Shown here piece after piece: positions 35,252 to 44,765 of a stretch of DNA of 64,000 bases. Origin of the DNA: Bacteroidota bacterium. GTDB lineage: Bacteria > Bacteroidota > Bacteroidia > B-17B0 > Aurantibacillaceae. Each line of letters opens with the position of its first letter. Position 1 is the first letter of the stretch. The DNA lies in assembly GCA_018267825.1 (NCBI GenBank), contig JAFDXR010000018.1, positions 1 to 64,000 on the forward strand, read 5' to 3'. A program made the position numbers and the translations under genes. The notes beneath the pieces were generated by a model. The model saw only the letters and a list, made by a program, of their open reading frames with translations. It was not told where the DNA came from and made no database searches.

Positions 35252-35659
35252 TCAGAGTCCTCCAAGCATACAGATCCGGTCAAACTCTTCGGGTTTCACT
35301 TTTGATACCGAAAGGCGTTGAAGCCTTACCAGTTCCATATCTTTAAACTGCGGATCGGCTTTGATCTGTTCGAGTGTTACCGGTTTTTTCAGGGCCTTGT
35401 GAGGCGCTACATCTACTGCTACCCAGGCTTCTTCCTTGGTTGTAGGATCCTGGTAAAATTCTTTGGCCACCTTGGCAATACCAACCACACACACGCCTTC
35501 ATTGCTGTGATAAAATAAGCAGAGATCCCCTTTTTTCATGGCTTTCAGGTTATTGCGTGCGGCATAATTACGCACACCGTCCCAGCATGCTTTTTTATCT
35601 TTCTGGAGTTGTTCCCAGCTGTATTTGAATGGTTCAGATTTTATGAGCCAGTAATTCAT
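35252..35659 (-). CDS. EVE domain protein
   Basis: The 135-residue product is a single EVE domain: start MNYWLIKSEPFKYSWEQL, WDGVRNYAARNNLKAMKKGD, and LCLFYHSNEG. EVE domains belong to the PUA-like superfamily, proposed to bind modified bases in RNA or DNA. The ATG at 35659 gives the family's standard N-terminus; a TTG nine codons upstream is less likely. Confidence 0.93.
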   Translation of the reverse strand: MNYWLIKSEPFKYSWEQLQKDKKACWDGVRNYAARNNLKAMKKGDLCLFYHSNEGVCVVGIAKVAKEFYQDPTTKEEAWVAVDVAPHKALKKPVTLEQIKADPQFKDMELVRLQRLSVSKVKPEEFDRICMLGGL

Positions 35660-35746
35660 GATCTTAGTGTTTTTCAGACCTTCCAAATTAACAAAAAAAC
35701 AGCAGATTAAAATTGATAAAAAAGTATAAAATAGCTCTCAAATGAG

Positions 35747-35754
35747 TAGATTTG
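35747..35754 (+). promoter_or_regulatory. Candidate -7 element for the aminotransferase gene
   Basis: TAGATTTG fits TAnnTTTG and gives a leader of about 50 nt. No good -33 TTG at 19-23 bp. Confidence 0.45.
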
Positions 35755-35812
35755 TTGCGCCTCTCTCAGGAGCTAAGCTCACGGGAAACACATTTATTTT
35801 AGAAACATACTT

Positions 35813-37006
35813 ATGGCTCATTTATCAGACAGGATTAATCAGATATCCGAATCTCAAACCATAGCGATGGCGCGCAAGAGTCGCGACCTGAAAGCTGCCG
35901 GTGTTGATGTTATCAGTTTAAGTTTAGGCGAACCTGATTTTGCTACACCGGAGGTGGTGAAACAGGCTGCCATTAAAGCAATACAGGAAAACTTCAGTTA
36001 CTACACGCACGTGTCGGGGTACCTGGAACTGAGACAAGCCATTTGCCATAAATTCAAACGCGATAATAACCTGGACTACGGACCAGATGATATAGTGGTT
36101 TCTACGGGAGCCAAACAAAGTATTGCCAATGCCGTGCTTTGTCTCATTAACCCGGGTGATGAGGTCATTGTGCCTGCACCATACTGGGTAAGCTATCTCG
36201 AAATCCTGAAACTGGCCGGTGGTGTTCCGGTGATCATCAATACAACGCTGGATACCGATTTCAAAGTAACGGCGGAGCAGCTTGAGAAACACATCACCCC
36301 GAAAACACGCATGATGATTTTCAGCACGCCATGCAACCCTACAGGATCGGTATACAGTAAAGCGGAATTACGCGCTATAGCCGATGTGGTAAAAAAATAC
36401 GATGAGCTCTATATCATCAGCGATGAGATTTACGAACACATCAATTTTGTTGGCGGACACGAAAGTATGGCGCAGTTTGCCGACATCAAAGACCGCGTGA
36501 TCACCATCAATGGTGTTTCCAAAGGCTTTGCAATGACCGGCTGGCGTGGCGGTATACTGGCAGCACCGAAATGGATTGCACAGGCCTGCGACAAAATGCA
36601 GGGGCAGTTTACATCGGCTACCAGCAGCATTACCCAGAAAGCCATGCATGCGGCCATGGAACTTCCCAAAGAAGAAACCTTCGGCATGCGCGATGCATTT
36701 TTGAGTCGCCGCGACCTCGTACTCGGCCTCATGAAAGATATTCCGGGATTCAAAACCAATAAACCGCAGGGCGCATTTTATGTATATCCTGAAGTATCGG
36801 CGCTTTTTGGAAAATCCTATAACGGAAAAACCATTCAGAATGCCACAGACCTTTCGATGTACCTGCTCGAAGAAGCCCATGTGGCGCTTGTTCCGGGAGC
36901 AGCATTTGGCGACGACGCATACATTCGTTTCTCCTACGCAACATCCGAAGATAAATTAACCGAAGCTTTACGAAGAATTAAATCAGCTGTAGAAAAATTA
37001 AGCTAA
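35813..37006 (+). CDS. Aspartate aminotransferase family protein (class I, PLP)
   Basis: The 397-residue enzyme has the class I/II aminotransferase signature: SLSLGEPDFATP, the FSTPCNPTGSVYSK motif, ISDEIYEHI, and the PLP lysine in NGVSKGFAMTGWRGG. It would transfer the amino group of aspartate (or related amino acids) to 2-oxoglutarate. The N-terminus MAHLSDRINQISESQT matches the thermophilic-type aspartate aminotransferases. It is followed 24 bp later by the HldE-like gene. Confidence 0.95.
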   Translation: MAHLSDRINQISESQTIAMARKSRDLKAAGVDVISLSLGEPDFATPEVVKQAAIKAIQENFSYYTHVSGYLELRQAICHKFKRDNNLDYGPDDIVVSTGAKQSIANAVLCLINPGDEVIVPAPYWVSYLEILKLAGGVPVIINTTLDTDFKVTAEQLEKHITPKTRMMIFSTPCNPTGSVYSKAELRAIADVVKKYDELYIISDEIYEHINFVGGHESMAQFADIKDRVITINGVSKGFAMTGWRGGILAAPKWIAQACDKMQGQFTSATSSITQKAMHAAMELPKEETFGMRDAFLSRRDLVLGLMKDIPGFKTNKPQGAFYVYPEVSALFGKSYNGKTIQNATDLSMYLLEEAHVALVPGAAFGDDAYIRFSYATSEDKLTEALRRIKSAVEKLS

Positions 37007-37030
37007 CATCAGCTTGTTTTATTTAAAGAC

Positions 37031-38047
37031 ATGAAAAGATTATCCGTAAAAAAAGAACATATCCGCGAAATGTTTCGATCGTTCAACAACCTGAACGTGC
37101 TTATTATCGGGGATGTGATGATCGATAGTTACATGTGGGGCAAAGTGAACCGCATTTCCCCGGAAGCTCCTGTGCCTATTGTGGCGGTTCATAAGAAAGA
37201 AAAGCGCCTGGGTGGTGCGGCCAACGTCGCCCTTAATATACAGGCATTGGGCGCTAATCCTATTTTGTGTTCGGTGATTGGTGTAGACTATGAAGGGCAG
37301 AACTTCATGGACCTCCTCAAAGCCCAGAAACTAAGTCAGAAAGGTATCCTGAAATCACGCACACGCATTACAACGGAGAAAACACGCGTGATCGGAAATA
37401 ATCACCAGCTGATCCGCATTGATGAAGAGTCCGAAGAAGATATTACATCCTCGGAAACTCAGCAACTGATCACCCTGATTTCCTACATCATTCAGCATGA
37501 TAAGATCGACGTGATCATATTCGAGGATTATAACAAAGGCCTCATCACACCAAAACTCATTTCGAAAGTGGTGGAACTGGCCCGCGATAAAGACATTCCG
37601 ACCTGCGTAGATCCGAAGAAAAAGAATTTCAACTCTTACAAAGGTGTCACGCTTTTCAAACCGAATATGAAAGAATTGCGCGAGGGATTGAAAATGGAGA
37701 TCAGTGCCGATAACATCAACGAATTGCAGCGCGCCATCAGCAGCTACCGCGTCAAACAGAAATTTGATACGGCGCTGGTTACACTGGCCGAAAAAGGCAT
37801 TCTTACGAATTCGCGTAGCGTGAAGGAGCATATTCCTGCTCATATCCGAACTATTGCCGATGTTTCAGGTGCCGGTGATACAGTGATCAGTGTAGCATCA
37901 TTGCTCACGGCACTGAAAGCCAACCCGGTTGTTACAGCCGCTATTGCAAATCTTTCGGGTGGGCTCGTCTGCGAACAGATTGGCGTTGTACCGATCAATA
38001 AAGATCTTCTCCTGGAAGAATCGCTTAAACTCGATTTTGTGAAATAA
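37031..38047 (+). CDS. Heptose-7-phosphate kinase-like PfkB protein
   Basis: The 338-residue product is a PfkB-family carbohydrate kinase resembling the kinase half of HldE/RfaE: the opening LIIGDVMIDSYMWGKVNRISPEAP, GGAANVALNIQALG, and the ATP-binding DVSGAGDTVISV. It is a kinase domain only, with no nucleotidyltransferase half. It would phosphorylate D-glycero-D-manno-heptose-7-phosphate for LPS core, but the family also includes other sugar kinases, so the specificity is inferred. It lies between the aminotransferase and ubiE. Confidence 0.88.
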   Translation: MKRLSVKKEHIREMFRSFNNLNVLIIGDVMIDSYMWGKVNRISPEAPVPIVAVHKKEKRLGGAANVALNIQALGANPILCSVIGVDYEGQNFMDLLKAQKLSQKGILKSRTRITTEKTRVIGNNHQLIRIDEESEEDITSSETQQLITLISYIIQHDKIDVIIFEDYNKGLITPKLISKVVELARDKDIPTCVDPKKKNFNSYKGVTLFKPNMKELREGLKMEISADNINELQRAISSYRVKQKFDTALVTLAEKGILTNSRSVKEHIPAHIRTIADVSGAGDTVISVASLLTALKANPVVTAAIANLSGGLVCEQIGVVPINKDLLLEESLKLDFVK

Positions 38048-38148
38048 CAAACAAGGCCGGGTGATGAATTGTGCACCATGGCCCAAAGTAATACACACCA
38101 CGGTTCCCTGACACAGCAGTTTTCTGTGAGGCACCATAAACTAAAGCA

Positions 38149-38883
38149 GTGGATTCAAAACACGATACCATTACCCCTTATCAAACAGCGGAAGCAAAGA
38201 AACAACAGGTTGCGCAGATGTTTGATAATATTGCATTCCGTTACGATTTTTTAAACTCACTTCTCTCATTAGGTATTCACAAAGGCTGGCGTCGCAAATG
38301 CGTGAAGCTGATTGCGGCCGATCATCCCAAACGCATTCTGGATGTGGCTACCGGAACGGCTGATTTTGCAATTGAATGCGCTAAACTGAAACCGGAGCAG
38401 ATCATCGGGATCGATATATCAGAAGGCATGATGCAGTTTGGACGGGAAAAACTCAAAAAGCTGAAACTCGATTCGCTCATTACGCTTCAAAGCGGCGATG
38501 CGGAAACCGTTAGTTTCCCCGATAATACTTTTGATGCCATTGTTGTGGGCTTCGGGGTACGGAATTTTGAGAACCTCGAAAAAGGCCTGGCCAATATGCT
38601 CCGTGTTCTCAAACCCGGCGGAACCCTTTGTGTGCTGGAATTTTCGTACCCACGGAAGTTTCCTGTAAAGCAATTTTATCATTTTTATTTCAGTTATGTG
38701 ACACCGGTGATCGGGAAGATCTTTTCCAAAGATAACAGAGCGTATACGTATCTGCCCGAGTCGGTAAAAGCATTTCCGGATAATGAGCGGTTCACCGCCA
38801 TCCTTGAAAAACTGGGATATAAAAAGGCCACATTCAAACCTTTGAGCCTGGGTATTGCCGCGATTTACACGGCCCGAAAATAA
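38149..38883 (+). CDS. ubiE: Demethylmenaquinone methyltransferase
   Basis: SAM-dependent methyltransferase making menaquinone from demethylmenaquinone. The 244-residue product has the family start (VAQMFDNIAFRYDFLNSLLSLG), the SAM motif LDVATGTADFA, and the signature GFGVRNFENLEKGL. The start codon is GTG. In many Bacteroidota ubiE is followed by porT; here a large T9SS cargo gene lies between them on the opposite strand. An intrinsic terminator follows. Confidence 0.96.
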   Translation: MDSKHDTITPYQTAEAKKQQVAQMFDNIAFRYDFLNSLLSLGIHKGWRRKCVKLIAADHPKRILDVATGTADFAIECAKLKPEQIIGIDISEGMMQFGREKLKKLKLDSLITLQSGDAETVSFPDNTFDAIVVGFGVRNFENLEKGLANMLRVLKPGGTLCVLEFSYPRKFPVKQFYHFYFSYVTPVIGKIFSKDNRAYTYLPESVKAFPDNERFTAILEKLGYKKATFKPLSLGIAAIYTARK

Positions 38884-38913
38884 AAACCCCGACCATCCGA
38901 TCGGGGCTTTCAC
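38884..38913. terminator. Bidirectional terminator between ubiE and the SprB-repeat gene
   Basis: CCCCGA (38887-38892) pairs with TCGGGG (38901-38906) around CCATCCGA. On the minus strand the stem is followed by TTTTTA, and on the plus strand by CTTTC. It serves two convergent genes. Confidence 0.85.
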
Positions 38914-38934
38914 ATATAGAACAAAACAAGATCT

Positions 38935-41793
38935 TTATTCTTTTATCATCTTAACCTGGTATTGTGTGCCATGCTGGCCCAGGGTATGGATAAAATAAAT
39001 TCCATTGGAAAGGTTTTCCAGCTGCAATGCGTGAGAGCCGGCTTCAAACGAAGTATCCATGAGTATTTCACCGAAAATAGTAGTTATCCACACATGACTG
39101 GTTTCTGATACTTCCAGTGTAAATGAACCATGATTTGGATTCGGATATACACGCATTGAAGTAGCCTGTGCCTGTAATGCATCAATGCCAGTACATACCG
39201 ATACCGATTGTGTCACCGTGGTGTAATTGCTGCAGTTGGCTGCACTGGTTCCTATTACCGTGTAGCTTGTTGTTGTTGTTGGATTCACAACCAGGTTTGC
39301 ACCCGTTGCACTGGTGTTCCAGGTATAAGTCGCTGCGCCGCCTGCTGTCAGTGTGGCCGATTGCCCGGCACAAATCATGGTGTTTGAAGAAACAGCGGTG
39401 ACCGTTGGTAATGGATTTACAGTAATGGTTTTCACGGCATAACCCACACAACCGTTTGAACCTGCTACACTGTAACTGGTGGTTACAGAAGGATTCACAC
39501 TGATGGAAGCAGTTGTAGCTCCTGTACTCCAGCTGTATGTTGTGGCTCCAGTTGCTGTAAGCGATACACTCTGGCCATTACAGATGCTGTTACTGCTACT
39601 GCTTATACTGACTACTGGCGCGGCTGTACTGGAGCTGATGCTGAATGTTTGTGTTTTTGTACAGCTGTTTGCATCGGTAATGGTGCAGGTATAATTGGAT
39701 GCGCTTAAACCGGAAGCAGTTGATGCACTGCCGCCCGATGGAGTCCAGTTGTAGGCATAAGGGCTTGTTCCGCCTGTTACAGCCACCTGGGCCTGACCCG
39801 TAGGATTGGCACATGTAATATTGGTTTGGCTTGGGATTGAGGCCAGTGCCGCAGGTTGTGTAATGGTCACCACCTGCGTTTTAGAGCAGTTATTGGCATC
39901 TTTTATTGTACAGGTATAGGTGCCGGCAGATAAACCGGTCGCTGCTGCAGATGTTCCCCCCGCAGGAGTCCAGCTATAACTTAAGGCGCCGGTACCGCCA
40001 CTGGCTGATACGGAAGCCGTAGCGTTCGACAAGCCATTGCAGCTTACATTGGTTTGTGAAGCAATAGACGATGTAATATTGTTGGATGGTTGTGTGATGG
40101 TAACTGTTTGTGTTTTTGTACAACTGTTGGCATCCGTGATCGTACATGTATATGTACCTGCCGAAAGACCGGTTGCAGTTGAAGCTGTGCCACCTGATGG
40201 GGCCCAGTTATAGGAATATGGACTCGTTCCACCGCTGGCGCTGATACTGGCAGCACCATTATTGGTCACTGTGCAGGAAGTAATATTGGTTTGTGAACTT
40301 ATGCTTGAAACGATCGCTGTGGGTTGTGTGAGCGTTACCGATTGTGTTTGTGTACAACCGTGCGCATCTGTTACGGTGCAGGTATACGATCCTGCAGTAA
40401 GTCCGCTGGCTGTTGAAGCGGTTCCGCCGGCAGGACTCCAGTTGTATGTATAGGGGATTGTTCCACCCGTAGCCCCGATGCTTGCAGAGCCGTTGGCACC
40501 GCCGTTGCAGCCCACATTTGTTTTCGACGATACGGTGGTTGTTACGGCTGTAGGTTGTGTAATGGTAATGCTTTGCGTTTTGCTGCAGTTATTGGCATCT
40601 TTTACGGTGCAGGTATAATTGCCCGCTGCGAGTCCTGTAGCAGCAGCCGATGTTCCGCCGGATGGAGTCCAGCTGTATGTAAAGGCTCCCGTGCCACCGC
40701 TTGCAGCTATGCTTGCGGCGCCATTCGATAATCCGTTGCAACTGATGTTGGTTTGCGAGGGCGTGGCTGTAATAGCGCCTGGTTGTGTAATGGTAAATGT
40801 TTTGGTGCTTGTACAGCTGTTGGCGTCTTTAATGGTACAGGTGTAGTTTCCTGCCGCTAAGCCGGCAGCTGTTGCAGCTGTGCCTCCCGATGGGGTCCAG
40901 CTGTAAGTCAGTGCGCCCGTTCCGCCGGTGGCTGCAACGGATGCTGCGCCATTGGTTCCGGCATTACAGGTCGTGTTGGTTTGCGATGAAGTAGCAGTAA
41001 TGGCTGTAGGTTGGGTAATGGTAATTGTTTTGGAAGTTGCACAGTTGTTGGCGTCCTTTACGGTGCAGGTATAGGCTCCTGCACTTAAACCGCTGGCTGT
41101 AGCCGATGTTCCGCCCGATGGCACCCAGCTGTAGGTAAGTGTACCTGTTCCGCCACCGGCAGCAATGGTAGCGGCGCCATTGGTTCCGGCATTACAGCTT
41201 ACATTGGTCTGCGACGTGATGGTGCTCGTCATGGCGCATGGTGTGCCACTGCTGAGCGTATAAGTCTTCGTTGTATTTTTTGTAGCATCACCACTGGTAC
41301 TGCCGTTATTGTTACCCACAAGAAAAGCAGCGTAGAATGTAACTGTTGTAGGTGTACTTGTGGCCGGAGCTGTCCATGAGAATGTCCAGCTTTTGCTGGT
41401 GCCGGTTCCCGGAGTGGAATGTGTTACAAAGTGACTGGTGGTAATCAGCTTGGCACCTGTTCCAGGAGCAGAGAGTGTTCCAAGAAATGCACCTGCTGTA
41501 TTTTCACAGGCCACCTCAAAACCGTAGTTATTGGAGGAGCTTCCGGAAATGGAAACGGTAAAATTATACGTTGTTCCGGCTACATAGCCACTGGCTGGTA
41601 TGTTGGAAGTAATGGTTCCGCCGCTGGCGGCTGTACCACTGTGGCAATCTGTACAGTTACCACCATCTCCGGGCGAACCTGTAGAATAGGAGGGCGCACC
41701 GTTAGAGCTGGCATGCCCGTCGTTGCCGGTTGTAAACAGCACGGCACTTCCGATAACAGTTATTACAGCAACAAGTGAAAGAATTTTTTTCAT
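38935..41793 (-). CDS. Large SprB-repeat T9SS cargo protein with N-terminal CxxCH domain
   Basis: The 952-residue product has a signal peptide, then a Reelin-like/choice-of-anchor-V domain (about 30-180) with a heme-type motif NCTDCHSG. Next come seven repeats of about 70 residues (roughly 190-680), each with a TNxxCxxxxNG start, GGTxxYxYxWxPSGG and a closing TxTQP, typical of SprB repeats in adhesins. Two Ig-like units follow (about 690-850). The C-terminus is a type A T9SS sorting domain (MRVYPNPNHGSFTLEV to VKMIKE). It should be a cell-surface adhesin or motility-associated protein. Confidence 0.92.
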   Translation of the reverse strand: MKKILSLVAVITVIGSAVLFTTGNDGHASSNGAPSYSTGSPGDGGNCTDCHSGTAASGGTITSNIPASGYVAGTTYNFTVSISGSSSNNYGFEVACENTAGAFLGTLSAPGTGAKLITTSHFVTHSTPGTGTSKSWTFSWTAPATSTPTTVTFYAAFLVGNNNGSTSGDATKNTTKTYTLSSGTPCAMTSTITSQTNVSCNAGTNGAATIAAGGGTGTLTYSWVPSGGTSATASGLSAGAYTCTVKDANNCATSKTITITQPTAITATSSQTNTTCNAGTNGAASVAATGGTGALTYSWTPSGGTAATAAGLAAGNYTCTIKDANSCTSTKTFTITQPGAITATPSQTNISCNGLSNGAASIAASGGTGAFTYSWTPSGGTSAAATGLAAGNYTCTVKDANNCSKTQSITITQPTAVTTTVSSKTNVGCNGGANGSASIGATGGTIPYTYNWSPAGGTASTASGLTAGSYTCTVTDAHGCTQTQSVTLTQPTAIVSSISSQTNITSCTVTNNGAASISASGGTSPYSYNWAPSGGTASTATGLSAGTYTCTITDANSCTKTQTVTITQPSNNITSSIASQTNVSCNGLSNATASVSASGGTGALSYSWTPAGGTSAAATGLSAGTYTCTIKDANNCSKTQVVTITQPAALASIPSQTNITCANPTGQAQVAVTGGTSPYAYNWTPSGGSASTASGLSASNYTCTITDANSCTKTQTFSISSSTAAPVVSISSSSNSICNGQSVSLTATGATTYSWSTGATTASISVNPSVTTSYSVAGSNGCVGYAVKTITVNPLPTVTAVSSNTMICAGQSATLTAGGAATYTWNTSATGANLVVNPTTTTSYTVIGTSAANCSNYTTVTQSVSVCTGIDALQAQATSMRVYPNPNHGSFTLEVSETSHVWITTIFGEILMDTSFEAGSHALQLENLSNGIYFIHTLGQHGTQYQVKMIKE
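39700..41200 (-). repeat. Seven SprB-type coding repeats
   Basis: Inside the cargo gene, seven ~70-codon units repeat with related but non-identical DNA (e.g. 'gcatctttt' and 'gtgcaggtata' recur). Closely matching neighbours (units 2, 3 and 6) suggest recent duplication or conversion. Boundaries are approximate. Confidence 0.75.
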
Positions 41794-42300
41794 GGTGTTT
41801 AGTCTTGGTGTATGTGTGTCAGTTAAAAAATGTGGATCGTTTCTGATGCTGTTTCATCACTTTTCCCGATGCCATAAACTGCCGGTGGATCAGTGACAGA
41901 TAAGAACATGTAGGAAAGGTTTTTTGAAATAGCAGGGCAAAACTAGGAGATTATAATCTCAGTTTCTGAAGAGTTGCGCCATTGCCGGCTTCAGGATTCT
42001 TTCAGTATTTCCGGCTGCTTTGAATGGTGTGCTTTCTGTGAAATTGTTAGAATGGTTCTAAATTGAAATTTGTTCAAAAATAATTTTATGCCGGGTGGCT
42101 GAAAGGCTTTAGTTATGTGGGTTTCGGGCTCAGAATTGCTTCAGAATCAATAGGCGGTGTACATGGAAAAACAGGAGGCTGCGTCACGTCCGCCAGCATG
42201 TCGGTGAAATAGGGTTTATTGCCGGTTTTTAGGACTACAATGCTTCGGGTGGGAAGACATAGGTAAAGTAATAAATTACGTATATTTACGTTCCTGTTAA
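41794..42300. other. 507-bp intergenic gap, nothing clear
   Basis: The gap lies between the divergent starts of the cargo gene and porT. It contains one CAAAACTA (41938-41945), which is TAGTTTTG on the minus strand and could be a -7 element giving a leader of about 135 nt. No gene, RNA or repeat was recognised. Confidence 0.5.
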
Positions 42301-43062
42301 GTGATCAAAAAGCTCCTCACATATTGCTTTGTTATACTTTTTGGTAAATTCTCTTTTGCACAGCAAAGTGAGGGAAGCAGCGCCAATTTACCCAAGTTCT
42401 ATAAGAATAAACTTCATTTCGGATTTTCGATTGCCTATAACAATACCGATTTCCGCGTGCATACAGTCAAAAACTCTGCTTTCCCCGATACACTTATCGG
42501 TGGTGTGAAGTATGGTATAAAAAGTATTTACACCAAGTCGGATCCGGGTTTTGCATTGGGTATTATATGCGATGTCCGCCTGCATGAATACATCCGCTTA
42601 CGGTTTACACCCAATATCAGCTTTGCGTCACGCAGCCTTCAGTATACGCTCGAAAACGATAAACGCGACAGTGTGAAGAAATTTGCAAAAAGCGTGGAGT
42701 CTACGTTCCTGATCTTTCCGCTGGAAGCAAAACTACAATCCAAGCGTCTTGGCAATTTCGGCGCCTATGTGATCGGTGGCGGTGGTTATACCCTCGATCT
42801 CGCGTCACGCAAAAAAGGACAGCCTTCGGGCGGAAGCGGTGCCAATGAAATTGAAGATGCCGTGCGATTGAAACGCGACGACTTTTTCTATAGCGGCGGT
42901 GCCGGAACCGATTTTTACCTGAAATATTTTAAACTCGGACTTGAACTGAAACTGCTCATGGGTACGCGCAACCTCTTGCAGAGCGGGAACAATATTTTTT
43001 CAAACAGTTTGCAGAAAGTAAACTCACGAATGGTGATTTTTTCAATCACATTCGAAGGTTAA
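42301..43062 (+). CDS. porT: PorT-like T9SS outer-membrane beta-barrel protein
   Basis: The 253-residue product starts at GTG with a signal peptide (ends near KFSFAQQ). The mature protein has alternating amphipathic strands, a conserved KLHFGFSIAYNNTDFRV start, YKGxxxFAL-like YTKSDPGFALGIICDVRL and a C-terminal strand with VNSRMVIFSITFEG, fitting the PorT family of the type IX secretion system. PorT is required for T9SS function in Porphyromonas and SprT in Flavobacterium. Its vicinity to ubiE supports the call. Confidence 0.88.
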   Translation: MIKKLLTYCFVILFGKFSFAQQSEGSSANLPKFYKNKLHFGFSIAYNNTDFRVHTVKNSAFPDTLIGGVKYGIKSIYTKSDPGFALGIICDVRLHEYIRLRFTPNISFASRSLQYTLENDKRDSVKKFAKSVESTFLIFPLEAKLQSKRLGNFGAYVIGGGGYTLDLASRKKGQPSGGSGANEIEDAVRLKRDDFFYSGGAGTDFYLKYFKLGLELKLLMGTRNLLQSGNNIFSNSLQKVNSRMVIFSITFEG

Positions 43063-43098
43063 TAGTAATCGAAGGATAAACACCTTCCGTAAGGCACT

Positions 43099-44685
43099 AT
43101 GATCAAAGAACTACAATTGGTGGTATCACCACAGACAGCCTTCACGGAGGCATTGCTCAAGTCGCATGTTTTAAACGAACTGGGACTTTCCACTCACGAT
43201 ACCTTTACCATCGAAACACTGAGGCGCAGTATTGATGCCCGTGGCCGCAATATTAAAATCAATGTAAAGGTCAGGGCCTATATCAATGAGTTGCCACAGG
43301 AACAAACGTATGAACCACCATACAAAACAACAGGACCACATTCAAAAACAGTGACCATCATCGGTGCAGGTCCTGCGGGACTTTTCGCTGCGCTGCAATG
43401 CCTCGAACTCGGCTACAAGCCTGTTGTGTTTGAACGTGGCAAGGATGTACAGGCCCGCCGCCGCGACCTGGCCGCCATTAACAAGGAACATATTGTGAAT
43501 CCCGAAAGTAATTATTGCTTCGGTGAAGGTGGTGCAGGCACATACAGTGACGGCAAGCTATACACGCGATCCAATAAACGCGGTGATATTGAGCATGTAC
43601 TCAGGACGTTTGTGTATCACGGCGCATCCGGTGAGATTCTGGTTGACGCGCATCCGCATATCGGCACCAATAAGCTACCCAACATCATCGTGAATATGCG
43701 TGAAACGATCCGGCAATATGGCGGTGAAATTCACTTCGGACATAGGCTCGCAGACCTGGTGCAGAAAAAAGGTAAGATAACAGCTGTATTGGTTCAGAAC
43801 CAGGAAACGGGCCATATGACAGAGCATGCCTGCGAGCAATTGATTCTGGCTACAGGACATTCAGCACGCGACATTTACGAATTACTGCATCGCAAAAATA
43901 TCCTCGTTGAGGCAAAACCGTTTGCCATGGGCGTGCGTGCAGAGCATCCGCAAAGCATCATCGACAGCATTCAGTATCATTGCGGCAGTCTGCAGGAGCT
44001 AACCGAGAAACGTCAGTATCTGCCGGCGGCTTCGTACTCGCTGGTGCACCAGGTCAATGGCTATGGTGTCTATTCATTCTGCATGTGTCCGGGAGGCATT
44101 ATTGCACCATGCGCTACAGGCCCCGAGCAGGTAGTCACCAATGGCTGGTCGCCCTCCAAACGTAATAACCCTTATGCCAACAGTGGTATTGTGGTCGGGC
44201 TCGAACTTCGCGACTTTGAGATGTATAAACAATTCGGACCACTGGCCGGTCTGGAATTTCAGAAGCAACTCGAGAAACAGGCCTGGCTGATGGGCGGGCA
44301 AACACAAACTGCTCCGGCGCAGCGTCTGCAGGATTTCGTAAACAATAAAACAAGCAATGACCTGCCCGATTGTTCATATCAGCCCGGATTGAAACCGGTA
44401 GCCATGAACCAGGTACTCGGTAAACTTATAGGACAGTCGTTACAACAGGGTTTCAAAGCCTTCGGGCAGAAAATGCGTGGTTATCTCACCAACGAGGCCT
44501 TGATTGTGGGCGTTGAAAGCCGCACCTCTACGCCGGTCCGTATTCCCCGCGATAAAGACACGCTGCTGCATCCGGAGCTATCGAATCTATACCCCTGTGC
44601 TGAAGGAGCCGGTTATGCCGGTGGTATCATGAGTGCAGCCATGGACGGTATTAATTGTGTAAAAGCGATTCACAAGGGTGGCTAA
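43099..44685 (+). CDS. NAD(P)/FAD-dependent oxidoreductase (COG2509 type)
   Basis: The 528-residue product has an N-terminal ~80-residue domain, a Rossmann FAD motif GAGPAGLFAAL, and the family signatures GEGGAGTYSDGKLYTR, ATGHSARDIYELL and EGAGYAGGIMSAAMDG. COG2509 proteins are uncharacterised FAD-dependent dehydrogenases; no substrate is known to me. It follows porT by 36 bp and may be cotranscribed. A hairpin follows the gene. Confidence 0.92.
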   Translation: MIKELQLVVSPQTAFTEALLKSHVLNELGLSTHDTFTIETLRRSIDARGRNIKINVKVRAYINELPQEQTYEPPYKTTGPHSKTVTIIGAGPAGLFAALQCLELGYKPVVFERGKDVQARRRDLAAINKEHIVNPESNYCFGEGGAGTYSDGKLYTRSNKRGDIEHVLRTFVYHGASGEILVDAHPHIGTNKLPNIIVNMRETIRQYGGEIHFGHRLADLVQKKGKITAVLVQNQETGHMTEHACEQLILATGHSARDIYELLHRKNILVEAKPFAMGVRAEHPQSIIDSIQYHCGSLQELTEKRQYLPAASYSLVHQVNGYGVYSFCMCPGGIIAPCATGPEQVVTNGWSPSKRNNPYANSGIVVGLELRDFEMYKQFGPLAGLEFQKQLEKQAWLMGGQTQTAPAQRLQDFVNNKTSNDLPDCSYQPGLKPVAMNQVLGKLIGQSLQQGFKAFGQKMRGYLTNEALIVGVESRTSTPVRIPRDKDTLLHPELSNLYPCAEGAGYAGGIMSAAMDGINCVKAIHKGG

Positions 44686-44709
44686 TAGGCTAAATTTCAG
44701 TTATTAGCC
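44680..44709 (+). terminator. Possible terminator after the FAD oxidoreductase
   Basis: GGCTAATA (44680-44687) pairs with TATTAGCC (44702-44709), overlapping the stop codon, followed by TTAATTCTT. The stem is AT-rich and the T-tract is broken. It marks the left border of the AT-rich defence-like pair. Confidence 0.45.
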
Positions 44710-44765
44710 TTAATTCTTCCGATATAGGAAACAATTTGGTTATTTTTACTTAAATAAACATAAAG

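Noticed and set aside
38935-41793. Open frames inside the SprB-repeat and Ig-repeat cargo genes (e.g. 39182-39451, 61655-62140)
   Set aside because: They are out-of-frame shadows produced by repetitive Thr/Ser/Gly-rich DNA.
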